64,000 nt of DNA, from NCBI GenBank assembly GCA_052384575.1, contig JBQSUQ010000014.1; one strand, given 5' to 3'. Below the pieces are notes generated by a model. The model did not search any database, had not been told where the DNA came from, and saw nothing but the letters and a program-made list of their open reading frames with translations. This document shows, piece after piece, positions 19,379-34,200 of this stretch; within the stretch, counting starts at the first letter, position 1; each line of letters begins with the position of its first letter. The position numbers were made by a program, and so were the translations under genes. Source of the DNA: JBQSUQ01 sp052384575. Lineage in GTDB: Bacteria > Pseudomonadota > Gammaproteobacteria > Enterobacterales > Pasteurellaceae.

Positions 19379-20749
19379 ATGACAAAACATTACGATTATT
19401 TAGCGATTGGTGGTGGTAGCGGTGGCATTGCGTCCATTAATCGTGCAGCAAGCTATGGCAAGAAATGTGCAATTGTAGAAGCGAAATATTTAGGTGGTAC
19501 TTGCGTAAACGCAGGCTGTGTACCGAAAAAAGTGATGTGGTATGGCGCACAAATCGCTGAGGCAATTCATAGTTACGCACCAGACTATGGCTTTGATTTA
19601 GACGTAAAAAACTTTGACTACGCGAAGCTTGTTGAAAGCCGTCAAGCTTATATCAGCCGTATTCATACCTCTTATGGCAATGTATTAGGCAAAAATAACG
19701 TTGATGTACTCAATGGTTTTGCGCGCTTTGTTGATCAACATACCGTAGAAGTCAGCTATGCCGATGGTAAAAAAGAATTAGTGACTGCGGATCATATTTT
19801 AATTGCCACTGGTGGTCGTCCAAGCGTGCCTAATGTAAAAGGTGCTGAATATGGGATTACCTCTGACGGTGTATTTGAACTCAGTCAATTACCAAAACGT
19901 GCTGCTATTGTTGGTGCAGGCTATATTGCTGTTGAACTTGCAGGAGTGTTCAATAGTTTTGGTGTTGAAACCCATTTATTTGTTCGCCAACATGCGCCAC
20001 TACGCAGTCAAGATCCATTAGTGGTTGACACCTTGTTAGAAGTTTTTGCTCAAGATGGTATCCAGTTACATACTCAAGCTATTCCACAAGAAGTCGTGAA
20101 AAATGCTGATGGTTCTTTAACCTTGAAATTAGCGGATGGCCGCTCTCAAGAAGTGGATTGCGTCATTTGGGCAATTGGTCGTGAGCCAGCCACAGATGTG
20201 ATTAATTTAGAAGCTGTAGGTGTTGCAACTAATGAACGTGGTTTCATCAAAGTAGATAAATTCCAAAATACCAATGTGGAAGGCATTTATGCTGTTGGTG
20301 ATATTATTGAAGGTGGAATTGAATTAACGCCTGTTGCTGTTGCTGCGGGTCGTCGTTTATCTGAACGTTTATTTAACAACAAACCGAACGAACATTTGGA
20401 CTACAACCTTGTACCAACGGTTATTTTTAGCCATCCGCCGATTGGTACTGTTGGTTTAACAGAACCTAAAGCTATTGAGCAATATGGTGCAGAAAATGTG
20501 AAAGTCTATAAATCTTCTTTCACCCCAATGTATAGCGCTGTGACTCAACATCGCCAACCTTGTCGTATGAAGTTGGTTTGTGTGGGTAAAGAAGAAAAAA
20601 TTGTCGGTTTACATGGCATTGGTTTCGGTGTCGATGAAATGATCCAAGGATTTGCGGTAGCAATCAAAATGGGCGCAACAAAAGCTGATTTTGATAATAC
20701 CGTTGCTATTCACCCAACAGGTTCTGAAGAATTTGTAACTATGCGTTAA
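19379..20749 (+). CDS. gor: Glutathione reductase
   Basis: The 456-residue flavoprotein reduces glutathione disulfide with NADPH in the cytoplasm. It has the FAD fold GGGSGGIASINRA, the redox-active disulfide Cys42/Cys47 in GGTCVNAGCVPKK, the NADPH domain GAGYIAVELAGVFNSFG and the C-terminal dimer motif GFGVDEMIQGF with the active-site HPTGSEEFVTMR. The last His-Glu pair is intact. Start ATG follows AAGGAAAC. Confidence 0.97.
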   Translation: MTKHYDYLAIGGGSGGIASINRAASYGKKCAIVEAKYLGGTCVNAGCVPKKVMWYGAQIAEAIHSYAPDYGFDLDVKNFDYAKLVESRQAYISRIHTSYGNVLGKNNVDVLNGFARFVDQHTVEVSYADGKKELVTADHILIATGGRPSVPNVKGAEYGITSDGVFELSQLPKRAAIVGAGYIAVELAGVFNSFGVETHLFVRQHAPLRSQDPLVVDTLLEVFAQDGIQLHTQAIPQEVVKNADGSLTLKLADGRSQEVDCVIWAIGREPATDVINLEAVGVATNERGFIKVDKFQNTNVEGIYAVGDIIEGGIELTPVAVAAGRRLSERLFNNKPNEHLDYNLVPTVIFSHPPIGTVGLTEPKAIEQYGAENVKVYKSSFTPMYSAVTQHRQPCRMKLVCVGKEEKIVGLHGIGFGVDEMIQGFAVAIKMGATKADFDNTVAIHPTGSEEFVTMR

Positions 20750-20756
20750 GGATATA

Positions 20757-20786
20757 AAAGTGCGGTGAAATTTACCGCACTTTTTC
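20757..20786 (+). terminator. gor terminator formed by paired uptake signals
   Basis: AAAAGTGCGGT and ACCGCACTTTT pair across a short loop, ending in T's, 8 bases after the gor stop. Confidence 0.85.
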
Positions 20787-20791
20787 TACCT

Positions 20792-21655
20792 ATGATTTAT
20801 TTAATTATTGCACTTGCTATTTGGGCAAGCTCTTTAGTCGCTGGTAAATATGCCTTCACTATGCTTGATCCTGTGCTCACAGTTCAAGCGCGCTTGCTTA
20901 TTATTTCTGTATGCATTTTTCCACTTTTTTTACGTCATTGGCGCAAAGTGGATAAATCACTGCGTTCGCAACTCTGGTGGCTTGGGTTTATTAACTACCC
21001 AGTGATCTTTTTATTACAATTTTTTGGACTGAAATATACTTCCGCCTCAAGCGCCATTACCATTATTGGCTTAGAGCCTATATTAATTGTCTTTATCGGC
21101 CATTTCTTTTTCAAAGATAAAGCCGGCTGGTATCATTGGTTATTCGGCATTCTCGCCTTTTCTGGCGTTGCAGTATTAATCGCTGGTGGAAGTGATGAAG
21201 GAGAAATCACCTTATTAGGTTGTACGTTGGTCTTGTTAGCTGGCATTAGCTTCTCCGCTTGTTTACGCTGGACACAAGCGATGATTAACCGAATTGGTGC
21301 GCAAAGCTATACCGTTATTTCCATTGTACTTGGCACCATCACTTGCTTGCCTTTTACTTTACTACTCACAGAAAACTGGCAAATTAACTGGAATAAAGAA
21401 GGCGTGATTTCTCTTCTCTATCTCGCGATATTTTGTAGCTGGATTGCATTTTGGTTATGGAATAAAGGATTGCATTACACAAAAGCCAATATGGCGGGAT
21501 TATTAACCGCTCTCGAACCAATATTTGGGGTATTTGCAGCCATTATTTTGCTTAATGAGCAAGTCTCAACTCTCTCTTGGTTGGGGATTTGGATTATTGT
21601 GGGATCGATGGTTATCTCGAGCGTAATGCCAAGATTTACACAAAAAAGTGAATAA
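20792..21655 (+). CDS. DMT-superfamily (EamA) inner-membrane transporter
   Basis: The start is placed at the ATG of MIYLIIALAIWASSLVAGKY because the longer frame begins inside the gor terminator hairpin. The 287-residue product has ten membrane helices arranged as two EamA repeats (about 2-130 and 145-285), each ending in a glutamate-containing helix (GLEPI, ALEPIFGVFAA). Such proteins export small metabolites; no substrate can be assigned. No clear ribosome site is visible. Confidence 0.85.
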   Translation: MIYLIIALAIWASSLVAGKYAFTMLDPVLTVQARLLIISVCIFPLFLRHWRKVDKSLRSQLWWLGFINYPVIFLLQFFGLKYTSASSAITIIGLEPILIVFIGHFFFKDKAGWYHWLFGILAFSGVAVLIAGGSDEGEITLLGCTLVLLAGISFSACLRWTQAMINRIGAQSYTVISIVLGTITCLPFTLLLTENWQINWNKEGVISLLYLAIFCSWIAFWLWNKGLHYTKANMAGLLTALEPIFGVFAAIILLNEQVSTLSWLGIWIIVGSMVISSVMPRFTQKSE

Positions 21656-21656
21656 C

Positions 21657-21686
21657 AAAAAGTGCGGTGAAATCACCGCACTTTAT
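21657..21686. terminator. Bidirectional terminator of paired uptake signals
   Basis: AAAGTGCGGTGA and TCACCGCACTTT are separated by two bases and lie between convergent genes. Confidence 0.85.
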
Positions 21687-21982
21687 TATGGTTTTACTAA
21701 GCCTAATGCACCAATTTTCACACCAAGATTGCCCAATGCAACAGGATCTAAATATTCCGCTAAGAACTTAAATAATTCATTTACATCAGAAAAAGTGCGG
21801 TCAATTTTCACATCATTTTCAATTTTACGGGTAAATTCATAAACCACATTGTCGTTATCAATATGCGCTTCCAACGTAATATAAATGGTTTCAAAAAAAT
21901 GGCTTTTCGCGCCTTCCTCACCCGGATCGCTAATTCGCACATTCCATGTATTGTTAAATAGTACTTCTGTTGTTACTGCCAT
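21686..21982 (-). CDS. Small conserved hypothetical protein
   Basis: The 98-residue soluble product begins MAVTTEVLFNNTWNVRISDPGEE behind AAAAAGGAAA. It contains IYITLEAHIDNDNVVYEFTRKIEN, which looks like beta strands, and a helix FSDVNELFKFLAEYL, and ends GALGLVKP. I do not recognise a function. It follows arfA closely in the same direction, after the terminator inside arfA. Pasteurellaceae carry similar small genes as far as I recall. Confidence 0.72.
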   Translation of the reverse strand: MAVTTEVLFNNTWNVRISDPGEEGAKSHFFETIYITLEAHIDNDNVVYEFTRKIENDVKIDRTFSDVNELFKFLAEYLDPVALGNLGVKIGALGLVKP

Positions 21983-21996
21983 ATTTTATTTCCTTT

Positions 21997-22272
21997 TTAA
22001 TGTAATCTATTGTTATTAAAGAAAAACCCGATCATAAAACCTCTATTAACAGAAATTTTATGATCGGGCTTTTCAAACCATTTTGCCGCATGCTTCGCTT
22101 TACGCTGATAGCTGCCTTTGCCTTTTAACTTTTTCTCAATCCGTTGACGGAATAATCGATCGCTCAATAACGCCTGAATTGCATTATCTCGAATAACCCC
22201 TCGATGATGCTGATAAGGGATTGCGCTTTGCATTTTATCTGCATCCGATAAAATGCCTTTTTTGTTTGCCAT
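21997..22272 (-). CDS. arfA: Alternative ribosome-rescue factor A
   Basis: The core YQHHRGVIRDNAIQALLSDRLFRQRIEKKLKGKGSY, split here over residues 20-54, matches E. coli ArfA. ArfA recruits RF2 to ribosomes stalled on mRNAs lacking a stop codon. The C-terminal codons from about residue 68 lie inside a strong hairpin followed by T's, so most transcripts should end before the stop codon. ArfA is then made from nonstop mRNA only when tmRNA is failing. The open frame continues to 91 residues, but the functional protein is probably about 65-75. Confidence 0.93.
   Translation of the reverse strand: MANKKGILSDADKMQSAIPYQHHRGVIRDNAIQALLSDRLFRQRIEKKLKGKGSYQRKAKHAAKWFEKPDHKISVNRGFMIGFFFNNNRLH
22022..22068 (-). 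terminator. Intrinsic terminator inside the arfA coding sequence
   Basis: CCCGATCATAAAA (22027-22039) and TTTTATGATCGGG (22056-22068) form a perfect 13-bp stem with a 16-base loop. On the minus strand it is followed by TTTTTC. It lies upstream of the arfA stop codon. Confidence 0.9.
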
Positions 22273-22372
22273 AATTTCCTCACTTATTTACAAATGGCGA
22301 TTATTATATGTAATTCCTCAAGATTTTAACTTATAATCAACAAAAATACGATAGATGAGAAAAGGAAAATTT

Positions 22373-23443
22373 ATGATTGAGATGCTAAAAAGTTGGTATA
22401 TTCGCCGTTTTAGCGATCCACAAGCCATGGGATTAGCTGCTATTTTGCTGTTTGGCTTTATTGCAATTTATTTCTTTAGCGATCTCATTGCACCTCTTCT
22501 TGTTGCGGTGGTTTTAGCCTATTTGCTGGAAATTCCCATTAACTTTATTTCCAAAAAACTACGCGTTCCTCGTATTCTTTCAATTATTCTGGTTTTAGGT
22601 AGCTTCATTACTCTCGTGCTCGCGTTAACCTTCGGTTTACTACCTAATTTGATTAATCAAACCGTTAATTTATTAAGCGACCTTCCAATTATGTTTAATA
22701 AATTACATGAATGGTTAGCTCAACTCCCCGAGTCTTATCCCGAATTAATTGATTATCAAATGGTGGATAGTCTATTTAGTTCAACAAGAGAAAAAATCCT
22801 TTCTTTTGGTGAAAGTGCGGTCAAATTTTCATTAACTTCTATCGTGAACTTGGTGTCTATTGGCATTTATGCTTTTTTAGTACCATTGATGATGTTCTTT
22901 ATGTTGAAAGATAAACGCGTACTGATTATTTCATTTATGCGTTTTTTACCTAAAAACCGTCGTTTAGCGACTACCGTATGGCAAGAAATGCAGCTGCAAA
23001 TTGCCAATTATATTCGAGGTAAATTACTCGAAATTATTATTGTTACGTTGGTAACCTACATTATTTTCCTCGCCTTTGGCTTAAATTATCCGCTACTACT
23101 TTCTGTTGCGGTTGGCATATCCGTTTTAATTCCTTATGTGGGCGCAGTTATTGTGACCATCCCAGTTGCTTTAGTCGCCATTTTCCAATTTGGCGATCAC
23201 TCCACTTTTTGGTACATCATGGTTGCTTTTGTGATTAGTCAGCTATTGGATGGAAATATTTTGGTTCCTTTCCTGTTCTCAGAAGTGGTTAACTTACATC
23301 CTCTCACCATTATTATTTCTGTACTCATTTTTGGAGGATTGTGGGGATTTTGGGGCGTTTTCTTCGCCATTCCACTGGCGACATTGGTGAAAGCCGTCGT
23401 GAATGCGTGGCCATCCAATGATGATATTATTATCAATAAGTAA
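22373..23443 (+). CDS. perM: AI-2E/PerM family permease
   Basis: The start is placed at MIEMLKSWYIRRF, behind AAAAGG; an in-frame ATG 18 bases earlier lacks one. About eight membrane helices are visible, with a large loop around LPIMFNKLHEWLAQLPE and the family's C-terminal pattern LNYPLLLSVAVGISVLIPYVGA followed by NLHPLTIIISVLIFGGLWGFWG. PerM-type proteins are putative permeases of the AI-2E superfamily with mixed proposed roles, including Na+/H+ exchange in some members. The exact function here is unknown. Confidence 0.88.
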   Translation: MIEMLKSWYIRRFSDPQAMGLAAILLFGFIAIYFFSDLIAPLLVAVVLAYLLEIPINFISKKLRVPRILSIILVLGSFITLVLALTFGLLPNLINQTVNLLSDLPIMFNKLHEWLAQLPESYPELIDYQMVDSLFSSTREKILSFGESAVKFSLTSIVNLVSIGIYAFLVPLMMFFMLKDKRVLIISFMRFLPKNRRLATTVWQEMQLQIANYIRGKLLEIIIVTLVTYIIFLAFGLNYPLLLSVAVGISVLIPYVGAVIVTIPVALVAIFQFGDHSTFWYIMVAFVISQLLDGNILVPFLFSEVVNLHPLTIIISVLIFGGLWGFWGVFFAIPLATLVKAVVNAWPSNDDIIINK

Positions 23444-23477
23444 AAAAATGGGCTGAATATTGTTCAGCCCATTTTCT
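23443..23477. terminator. Bidirectional terminator between perM and narP
   Basis: AAAATGGGCTGAA pairs perfectly with TTCAGCCCATTTT across five bases, with A's before and T's after. Confidence 0.85.
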
Positions 23478-23483
23478 TTATTA

Positions 23484-24113
23484 TCAACCACCTTTATGTT
23501 CTAGGTATAATACCGTAGCCGCAACCCGCGAATGAACATTTAACTTCCGCAATAAGTTACGAATATGGACTTTTACTGTTTCTTCAGAAATAAATAATTT
23601 CCCCGCAATTTGCTTGTTAGACAAACCGGTGGCAATTAATTGCAATACATCCATTTCACGATCAGTCAATGAATAAATCGGATCTTGTGATGGATGGCGC
23701 TCTAACAGTAAATCTTTAATACTATCACTTAAAATAATTTCGCCTTGTGCAATCTGCTTAATTTGCGCTAATAAGGTATCTGGCTCGGTATCTTTCAATA
23801 AATAACCATCAGCCCCCGCATCAATTAAGGCAAAAATATCATTCTTGGCATCAGACACCGTTAAAATAACGATACGTGCATCAACACCTTCATTACGTAA
23901 AGCTTTCAAGGTATCCAATCCTGAAAGCCCTTTCATATTTAAATCTAAAATAATTAAATCAGGATCTGTCTGTAATGCAAGAGATACACCTTCATTGCCA
24001 TTACTCGCCTCGCCTACAACTTCTAATCCAGCATCCAATTCAATAAGTTGTTTGATACCACGACGCATTAAAGGATGATCATCAATAATCACGATCTTGG
24101 TTTTATCTATCAT
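23484..24113 (-). CDS. narP: Nitrate/nitrite response regulator NarP
   Basis: The 209-residue protein has an N-terminal receiver domain with DDHPLMRRG and phospho-acceptor Asp57 (LIILDLNMKGLSG), then a LuxR-type helix-turn-helix (about 145-205) with LTDREMDVLQLIATGLSNKQIA. It is most like NarP/NarL regulators that switch anaerobic respiration genes in response to nitrate and nitrite. In H. influenzae, as I recall, NarP works with the sensor NarQ and there is no NarL. No sensor kinase is adjacent. Confidence 0.93.
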   Translation of the reverse strand: MIDKTKIVIIDDHPLMRRGIKQLIELDAGLEVVGEASNGNEGVSLALQTDPDLIILDLNMKGLSGLDTLKALRNEGVDARIVILTVSDAKNDIFALIDAGADGYLLKDTEPDTLLAQIKQIAQGEIILSDSIKDLLLERHPSQDPIYSLTDREMDVLQLIATGLSNKQIAGKLFISEETVKVHIRNLLRKLNVHSRVAATVLYLEHKGG

Positions 24114-24166
24114 ACGCTGTCCTCGATCTGCCTAATATTAGGCTCTATTATAATCAATCTGATGAT

Positions 24167-26671
24167 TTATGTCATTTGAGAAACACAATTAAAAGGTACG
24201 ATCTTTCTGCCATCACGCTCATAAGCTAGTTGGTAAAACTGAGGATAATTAAAATCGCTCTGCACTATACCATAAGGATTATTTCCTTCACGATCAGCTT
24301 GATTATAAATGCGGTTAATTTCTTTCACTTTTTGTTCTTTATCACCATCACATTGGCGGTAAATTTCAATATGGTTATCTTCATCTAAAATATAGACATT
24401 GAAAGTGCCATTGGTGTTATCTTTAAAGAAAAACTGTAAGAAACCCTCGCTAGCAAAAGCATCGATTTCAACTGGATATTTTTGTTTTGTATAGGAGGTC
24501 ACTTTTTGCTGAAAGTGCGGTGCTTTTTTCTCAAATTCTGCGGTATTCGCTAACTCATCCACATTCGCAATAGCAATATCAGGCATTTCATGCCAACTCA
24601 TGCCTTTTTCTTCAAAGAAGAATTCCCAGTTGCGCCCTGCAATTCGTAATAAATTCTGTGTTTGAGGCAAGTTCTCTGTTTGGATACTAATGCATTTTTT
24701 GACTAAATTTGCCACTAAATCACGCAAAGCTGATTGGTAATGTTCACTATAACAAAATATTTCTAATGAACGAGGTGACACAGAACCGCGGTGAATCTTT
24801 TTAGAAAGCACTTTTAAAGCTAATAAAATGGCATTCGGGCCTTCAAAATGTAAGGTTCTGATTTCATTCCATAAATTACGGTAAACCAAATCAATACTGC
24901 CTACTAAGCTTTCTTCATTAGGACCAAAGCTAAATAAGTCCCCTTTCTGAATGTGATTTTTCGGCTTGATAATTTCACGAGTTGGATCGGTGACCAAGTT
25001 GACTAATATCGCTAAATGACGAATTTCACAAGGATGATGTAAATCTTCATTGCTTGCAGGAGGCACATGAACAGGAAAAAATTCTCCTAAATCCGTAATA
25101 AAAGAGGTTAATTTCTGCAAGGACACATGCTCACTTGAAATATACACTTTGGTTTGTTGGGTTAGTAAACCATTAAAGTAAGCCCAAGCCACTAATTTAT
25201 GCAAATTAGGGTTGTATTCGACATAACGCTCCGAAGATAATGCTGATATGCTAGGAGCATGATTCAGCATATACCAACCAGGTTTCATTGCTGTACCTGT
25301 TTTGCTCACTTCAATAAATGTCAAATGCGGTTCAGCCAGATTTGTCGAAATCAACGGATTTAATAAAGACACTTTGCCCGGAATTTCTTCAAAAGCACTA
25401 TATAGTTTGCGAGATAATATACTGATATCTTGTGGCATGATATTGTCATCAAGATTGTGCTGGCGCGCAAAGCCAATAAGCTTGCGATAGCTTTGCATTA
25501 ATAAGTTGACTAAAATATGATGCGATTTTTTCGCACGTTTAATCTGCCAAAATGGTCGCTGGTTCAACTCATCAACAACATCCGCTTTCCAACCCCATTG
25601 TTTTGTTAAATCATCTAATAAATCAAAACGCCAACTCTTCGTCTTGCTGTACCACAAATCTTCAGTGGCTTTAATATAGAAACAGCGTCTTACAAAATCT
25701 AAACGTTCGAAATCTTTTAGATAAGTTAAATAAGCTGTTACCCGCTCAAGCATAGCTAAATAAGGATCAAAATGCTGGTCTTCGGTACGATCCGTCAATA
25801 AATGCTGTTTAAAATCAGACGAGATTAAATAGGTGTTTGGATATTCCCAAGAATAGGCTTCGAGCAATAAGATTTTGATTAAAGATTTATAAGGCGAATC
25901 TATGCCTTTATACAACTGCCACAAACTCGCACCAAAATATTCATTTTCCGAAAACTGACTTAATCCGCCAAAATCAACCCAATCTTGAGGATTAATCACC
26001 TTATTTAAAATTAAACGTTCGACTTCCGATTCATATTCTTTTTCATCTTCCACTAACAAATGCAGCCAAAGTAATGGTTTGCCCGCTAAACGTATTGCTG
26101 AACGATAGAATTCATCTAGTAACAACATATATTGCGCGGAACCACAATTTTCAGCAGTAAGTACATCAGAATAACGGAAACTACGGAAGCGATCTTGCTC
26201 AATCAAAAACAGATTCATATCGACTTCAAATTGCTTCGCCCATTCTTGCAATGCATTCATTTTTTCTTGTAGTTTTTCTCTTTCGTGATAATTAAGATCT
26301 TCACGATGACAGACCCAAATATCCAAATCAGAAGCGGAAGTTTGTGAAACAGATGCAATACTCCCCATCACATAGACACCATAAATTGCATCAAAAGTGC
26401 GGTGAGAAAATGCATTAATTTCGTGGAAAGAAAGATGAGAAAAAAATTGTTCAAGATATTGCTGTTGGTAATCGGATAAATTGAAGCCACAGATCCCCGT
26501 CGGGCTATCTTCTATATAGCCTGGCAAATCTGGGTGGTTTATATGCAATAATAAAGGAATTAATTTAAATACGTATTGAAACTCAGTTGAAGTCCCTGAT
26601 AATGCTCTGATAATACGGAACTTTTCGAGATCCAATACTTGTTTTTTTGCAAATTCTAAGTCGTATTTCAA
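24167..26671 (-). CDS. cyaA: Class I adenylate cyclase
   Basis: The 834-residue protein is a class I enterobacterial-type cyclase making cAMP from ATP. The N-terminal catalytic nucleotidyltransferase region contains GSIASVSQTSASDLDIWVCH near residue 105, with the metal-binding D-x-D. The C-terminal regulatory half is full length. cAMP with CRP and Sxy controls competence in Haemophilus, which links it to the CRP-S-like site near comF in this window. The 132-base gap upstream holds the rpoC terminator. Confidence 0.97.
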   Translation of the reverse strand: MKYDLEFAKKQVLDLEKFRIIRALSGTSTEFQYVFKLIPLLLHINHPDLPGYIEDSPTGICGFNLSDYQQQYLEQFFSHLSFHEINAFSHRTFDAIYGVYVMGSIASVSQTSASDLDIWVCHREDLNYHEREKLQEKMNALQEWAKQFEVDMNLFLIEQDRFRSFRYSDVLTAENCGSAQYMLLLDEFYRSAIRLAGKPLLWLHLLVEDEKEYESEVERLILNKVINPQDWVDFGGLSQFSENEYFGASLWQLYKGIDSPYKSLIKILLLEAYSWEYPNTYLISSDFKQHLLTDRTEDQHFDPYLAMLERVTAYLTYLKDFERLDFVRRCFYIKATEDLWYSKTKSWRFDLLDDLTKQWGWKADVVDELNQRPFWQIKRAKKSHHILVNLLMQSYRKLIGFARQHNLDDNIMPQDISILSRKLYSAFEEIPGKVSLLNPLISTNLAEPHLTFIEVSKTGTAMKPGWYMLNHAPSISALSSERYVEYNPNLHKLVAWAYFNGLLTQQTKVYISSEHVSLQKLTSFITDLGEFFPVHVPPASNEDLHHPCEIRHLAILVNLVTDPTREIIKPKNHIQKGDLFSFGPNEESLVGSIDLVYRNLWNEIRTLHFEGPNAILLALKVLSKKIHRGSVSPRSLEIFCYSEHYQSALRDLVANLVKKCISIQTENLPQTQNLLRIAGRNWEFFFEEKGMSWHEMPDIAIANVDELANTAEFEKKAPHFQQKVTSYTKQKYPVEIDAFASEGFLQFFFKDNTNGTFNVYILDEDNHIEIYRQCDGDKEQKVKEINRIYNQADREGNNPYGIVQSDFNYPQFYQLAYERDGRKIVPFNCVSQMT

Positions 26672-26752
26672 AAAGTACGCTCTACTGTTAGCAATAAATT
26701 TTGCTTACTCTAACATTTCACTTAAATGAAAGCAAATAACTAAATCAGGCAA

Positions 26753-26784
26753 TAAAAAAGCCCTTTACTCAAGGTAAAGGGCTT
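26753..26784 (-). terminator. rpoC terminator
   Basis: On the minus strand AAGCCCTTTAC pairs with GTAAAGGGCTT and is followed by TTTTTTA, 20 bases after the rpoC stop. Confidence 0.9.
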
Positions 26785-26803
26785 CATTCATTTCGGATAA
26801 AAT

Positions 26804-31069
<4,266 letters not shown>

Positions 31070-31097
31070 AGATTTGCTCCTGTCGGAGTTAAACTTA

Positions 31098-31142
31098 TTC
31101 AAAGTGCGGTTGAAAAAATCTCAATTTTTACACCGCACTTTG
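31098..31142 (-). other. Paired-USS hairpin between rpoB and rpoC
   Basis: AAAGTGCGGT and ACCGCACTTT pair over a loop of about 21 bases, in which AAAAA and TTTTT can extend the stem. No T-run follows directly after the stem on the minus strand, so full termination is unlikely; partial attenuation or mRNA processing is possible. Confidence 0.5.
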
Positions 31143-31218
31143 CACGGATAAACTTTGTTTTTGAGCCTAACCCAAAAGCGCTAAGCTCAAATTACACATC
31201 ATAAACAAGCTCAGTGAA

Positions 31219-34200
31219 TTACTCTTCATCCAAGTCAATGTTTAGACCAAGTGAACGAATCTCTTTCATAATTACATTGAAAGATTCTGGTGTACCTGGA
31301 TCCATTTGTTGGTTGCCACTCACGATGTTTTTATACATCTTCGTACGACCATTCACGTCATCAGATTTCACCGTTAACATTTCTTGTAAGGTATAAGCAG
31401 CACCATAAGCTTCAAGTGCCCACACCTCCATCTCACCGAAACGTTGACCACCGAACTGTGCTTTACCACCTAATGGTTGTTGTGTTACTAAGCTGTAAGA
31501 ACCTGTTGAACGCGCGTGCATTTTATCATCAACTAAGTGGTTCAATTTGAGCATATACATGTAACCTACAGTTACTGGACGCTCAAATTTTTCACCCGTA
31601 CGACCATCATACAGGGTAATTTGACCAGAAGTTGGCAAACCACCTAATTGAAGTAACTCTTTGATTTCTTTCTCTGCTGCACCATCAAATACAGGGGTTG
31701 CAACAGGTAGACCTTTACGCAAGTTCTCTGCCAAACGCATCACTTCTTCATCAGTGAAAGTGCTTAGATCCACAGTTTGTGAGCCATGACCTAAATCGTA
31801 GGCTTTTTGGATATAACCACGCAATTTCTCAACATCTTGTTTTTGTTTGATCATTGCATTGATTTGATCACCAATACCGCGTGCCGCTAAACCTAAGTGT
31901 GTTTCTAAGATCTGACCAATATTCATACGAGAAGGAACACCCAATGGGTTCAATACGATCTCAACTGGTTGACCATTTTCATCGTATGGCATATCTTCAA
32001 CTGGGTTAATTTTCGAGATAACCCCTTTGTTACCATGACGACCCGCCATTTTATCACCAGGTTGAATTTGGCGTTTAACAGCAAGATACACTTTAACTAC
32101 TTTCAATACGCCTGGTGCTAAATCATCCCCTTGGATAATCTTGCCACGTTGAACTTCTAATTTCAGTTCAAAGTCTTTGCGTAATTCTTCGTATTGTTCA
32201 GCAAGTTGCTCTAATTGATTTTGTTTAGCTTCATCACTTAATGTTTGTTCTAACCATTGAGTGCGGTCTAATTTATCTAATTCTTTCTCACCGATGCCAC
32301 CTTCAATTAAGAGGTTGCGTACACGAGAGAATAAACCGGCTTCAAGAATTTCAAGCTCTTCAACAAGATCTTTTTTCGCTTCTTTAAGCTGCATTTCTTC
32401 GATTTCAAGTGCACGTTTGTCTTTTTCTACACCATCACGCGTAAAGACTTGAACATCGATAACTGTACCAGAAGTCCCATTAGGTACACGTAAAGAAGAA
32501 TCTTTCACATCAGACGCTTTTTCACCAAAGATAGCACGAAGTAATTTTTCTTCTGGAGTTAATTGTGTTTCACCTTTAGGTGTCACTTTACCCACAAGAA
32601 TATCGCCACCTTTGACTTCAGCACCGACATAAACAATACCAGATTCGTCTAATTTACTTAATGCCGCTTCACCTACGTTTGGAATATCTGCAGTAATTTC
32701 TTCTGCACCTAATTTGGTATCACGTGCAACACAAGATAATTCTTGGATATGAATTGTAGTGAAACGATCTTGTTGTACAACACGCTCAGACACTAACATT
32801 GAGTCTTCGAAGTTATAACCATTCCAAGGCATGAACGCCACGCGAATGTTTTGACCTAATGCTAATTCACCTAAATCTGTTGATGGACCATCTGCTAAGA
32901 TTTCGCCACGCCCCACTGGTTCACCTAAATTCACACAAGGAATTTGGTTGATACAAGTATTTTGGTTTGAACGGGTATATTTGATTAAATTATAAATATC
33001 AATGCCCGCTTCGCCTGGGATAGTTTCATCTTCGTTGACTTTCACAACAATACGTGAAGCATCTACATATTGAATTGTACCACCACGTTTAGCAACAACA
33101 GCTACACCGGAGTCAAGTGCGATAGGTTTTTCCATACCTGTACCGACTAACGGTTTATCCGCACGTAATGTTGGTACGGCTTGACGTTGCATGTTCGCGC
33201 CCATTAAGGCACGGTTCGCATCATCATGCTCAAGGAACGGAATTAACGCTGCAGCAACAGAAACAACTTGCTGTGTTGAAACGTCCATATAATGAATTTC
33301 ATCTGGACGATATAAACCAGACTCACCATGCTCACCACGACAGGTTACAAAAGCATCAGTAAAACGGAAATCTTCATCTAAGTTTGAGTTCGCCTGCGCA
33401 ATCACATATTTGCCTTCTTCAATTGCTGACAAATATTCGATTTCTTCTGTTACTTGACCATTGATTACTTTACGGTATGGTGTTTCTAAGAAACCATAGT
33501 CGTTGGTACGAGCATATACAGAAAGCGAGTTAATCAAACCGATATTTGGACCTTCAGGAGTTTCGATTGGACAAACACGACCATAGTGAGTGGTATGTAC
33601 GTCACGCACTTCGAAGCCTGCTCGTTCACGCGTTAAACCACCTGGACCTAATGCAGAAATACGACGTTTATGTGTCACTTCTGAAAGTGGGTTATTTTGG
33701 TCCATAAATTGAGATAATTGAGATGAACCAAAGAATTCTTTCACTGCTGCAGAAATTGGTTTCGCATTGATTAAATCTTGTGGCGTAACATTATCTAAAT
33801 CGCCTAAAGATAAACGTTCACGAACAGCACGCTCAACACGAACTAAACCAATACGGAATTGGTTCTCAGCCATTTCACCAACAGAACGGATACGACGGTT
33901 ACCTAAGTGGTCAATATCGTCTACTTCACCACGACCATTACGAATGTCGATAAGTTTTTTCATCACATTCACAATGTCTTCTTTGCTTAATACACCGCTA
34001 CCCGCTTCTTCTTCAATGCCTAAGGAACGATTGAATTTCATGCGACCAACTGCAGAAAGATCATAACGTTCAGTTGAGAAGAATAAGTTATCAAATAAAC
34101 CTTCCGCTGCTTCTTTTGTTGGTGGTTCACCTGGACGCATCATACGGTAGATTTCAACTAATGCACTTAAGCGATCATAAGATGGATCTACACGTAATGT

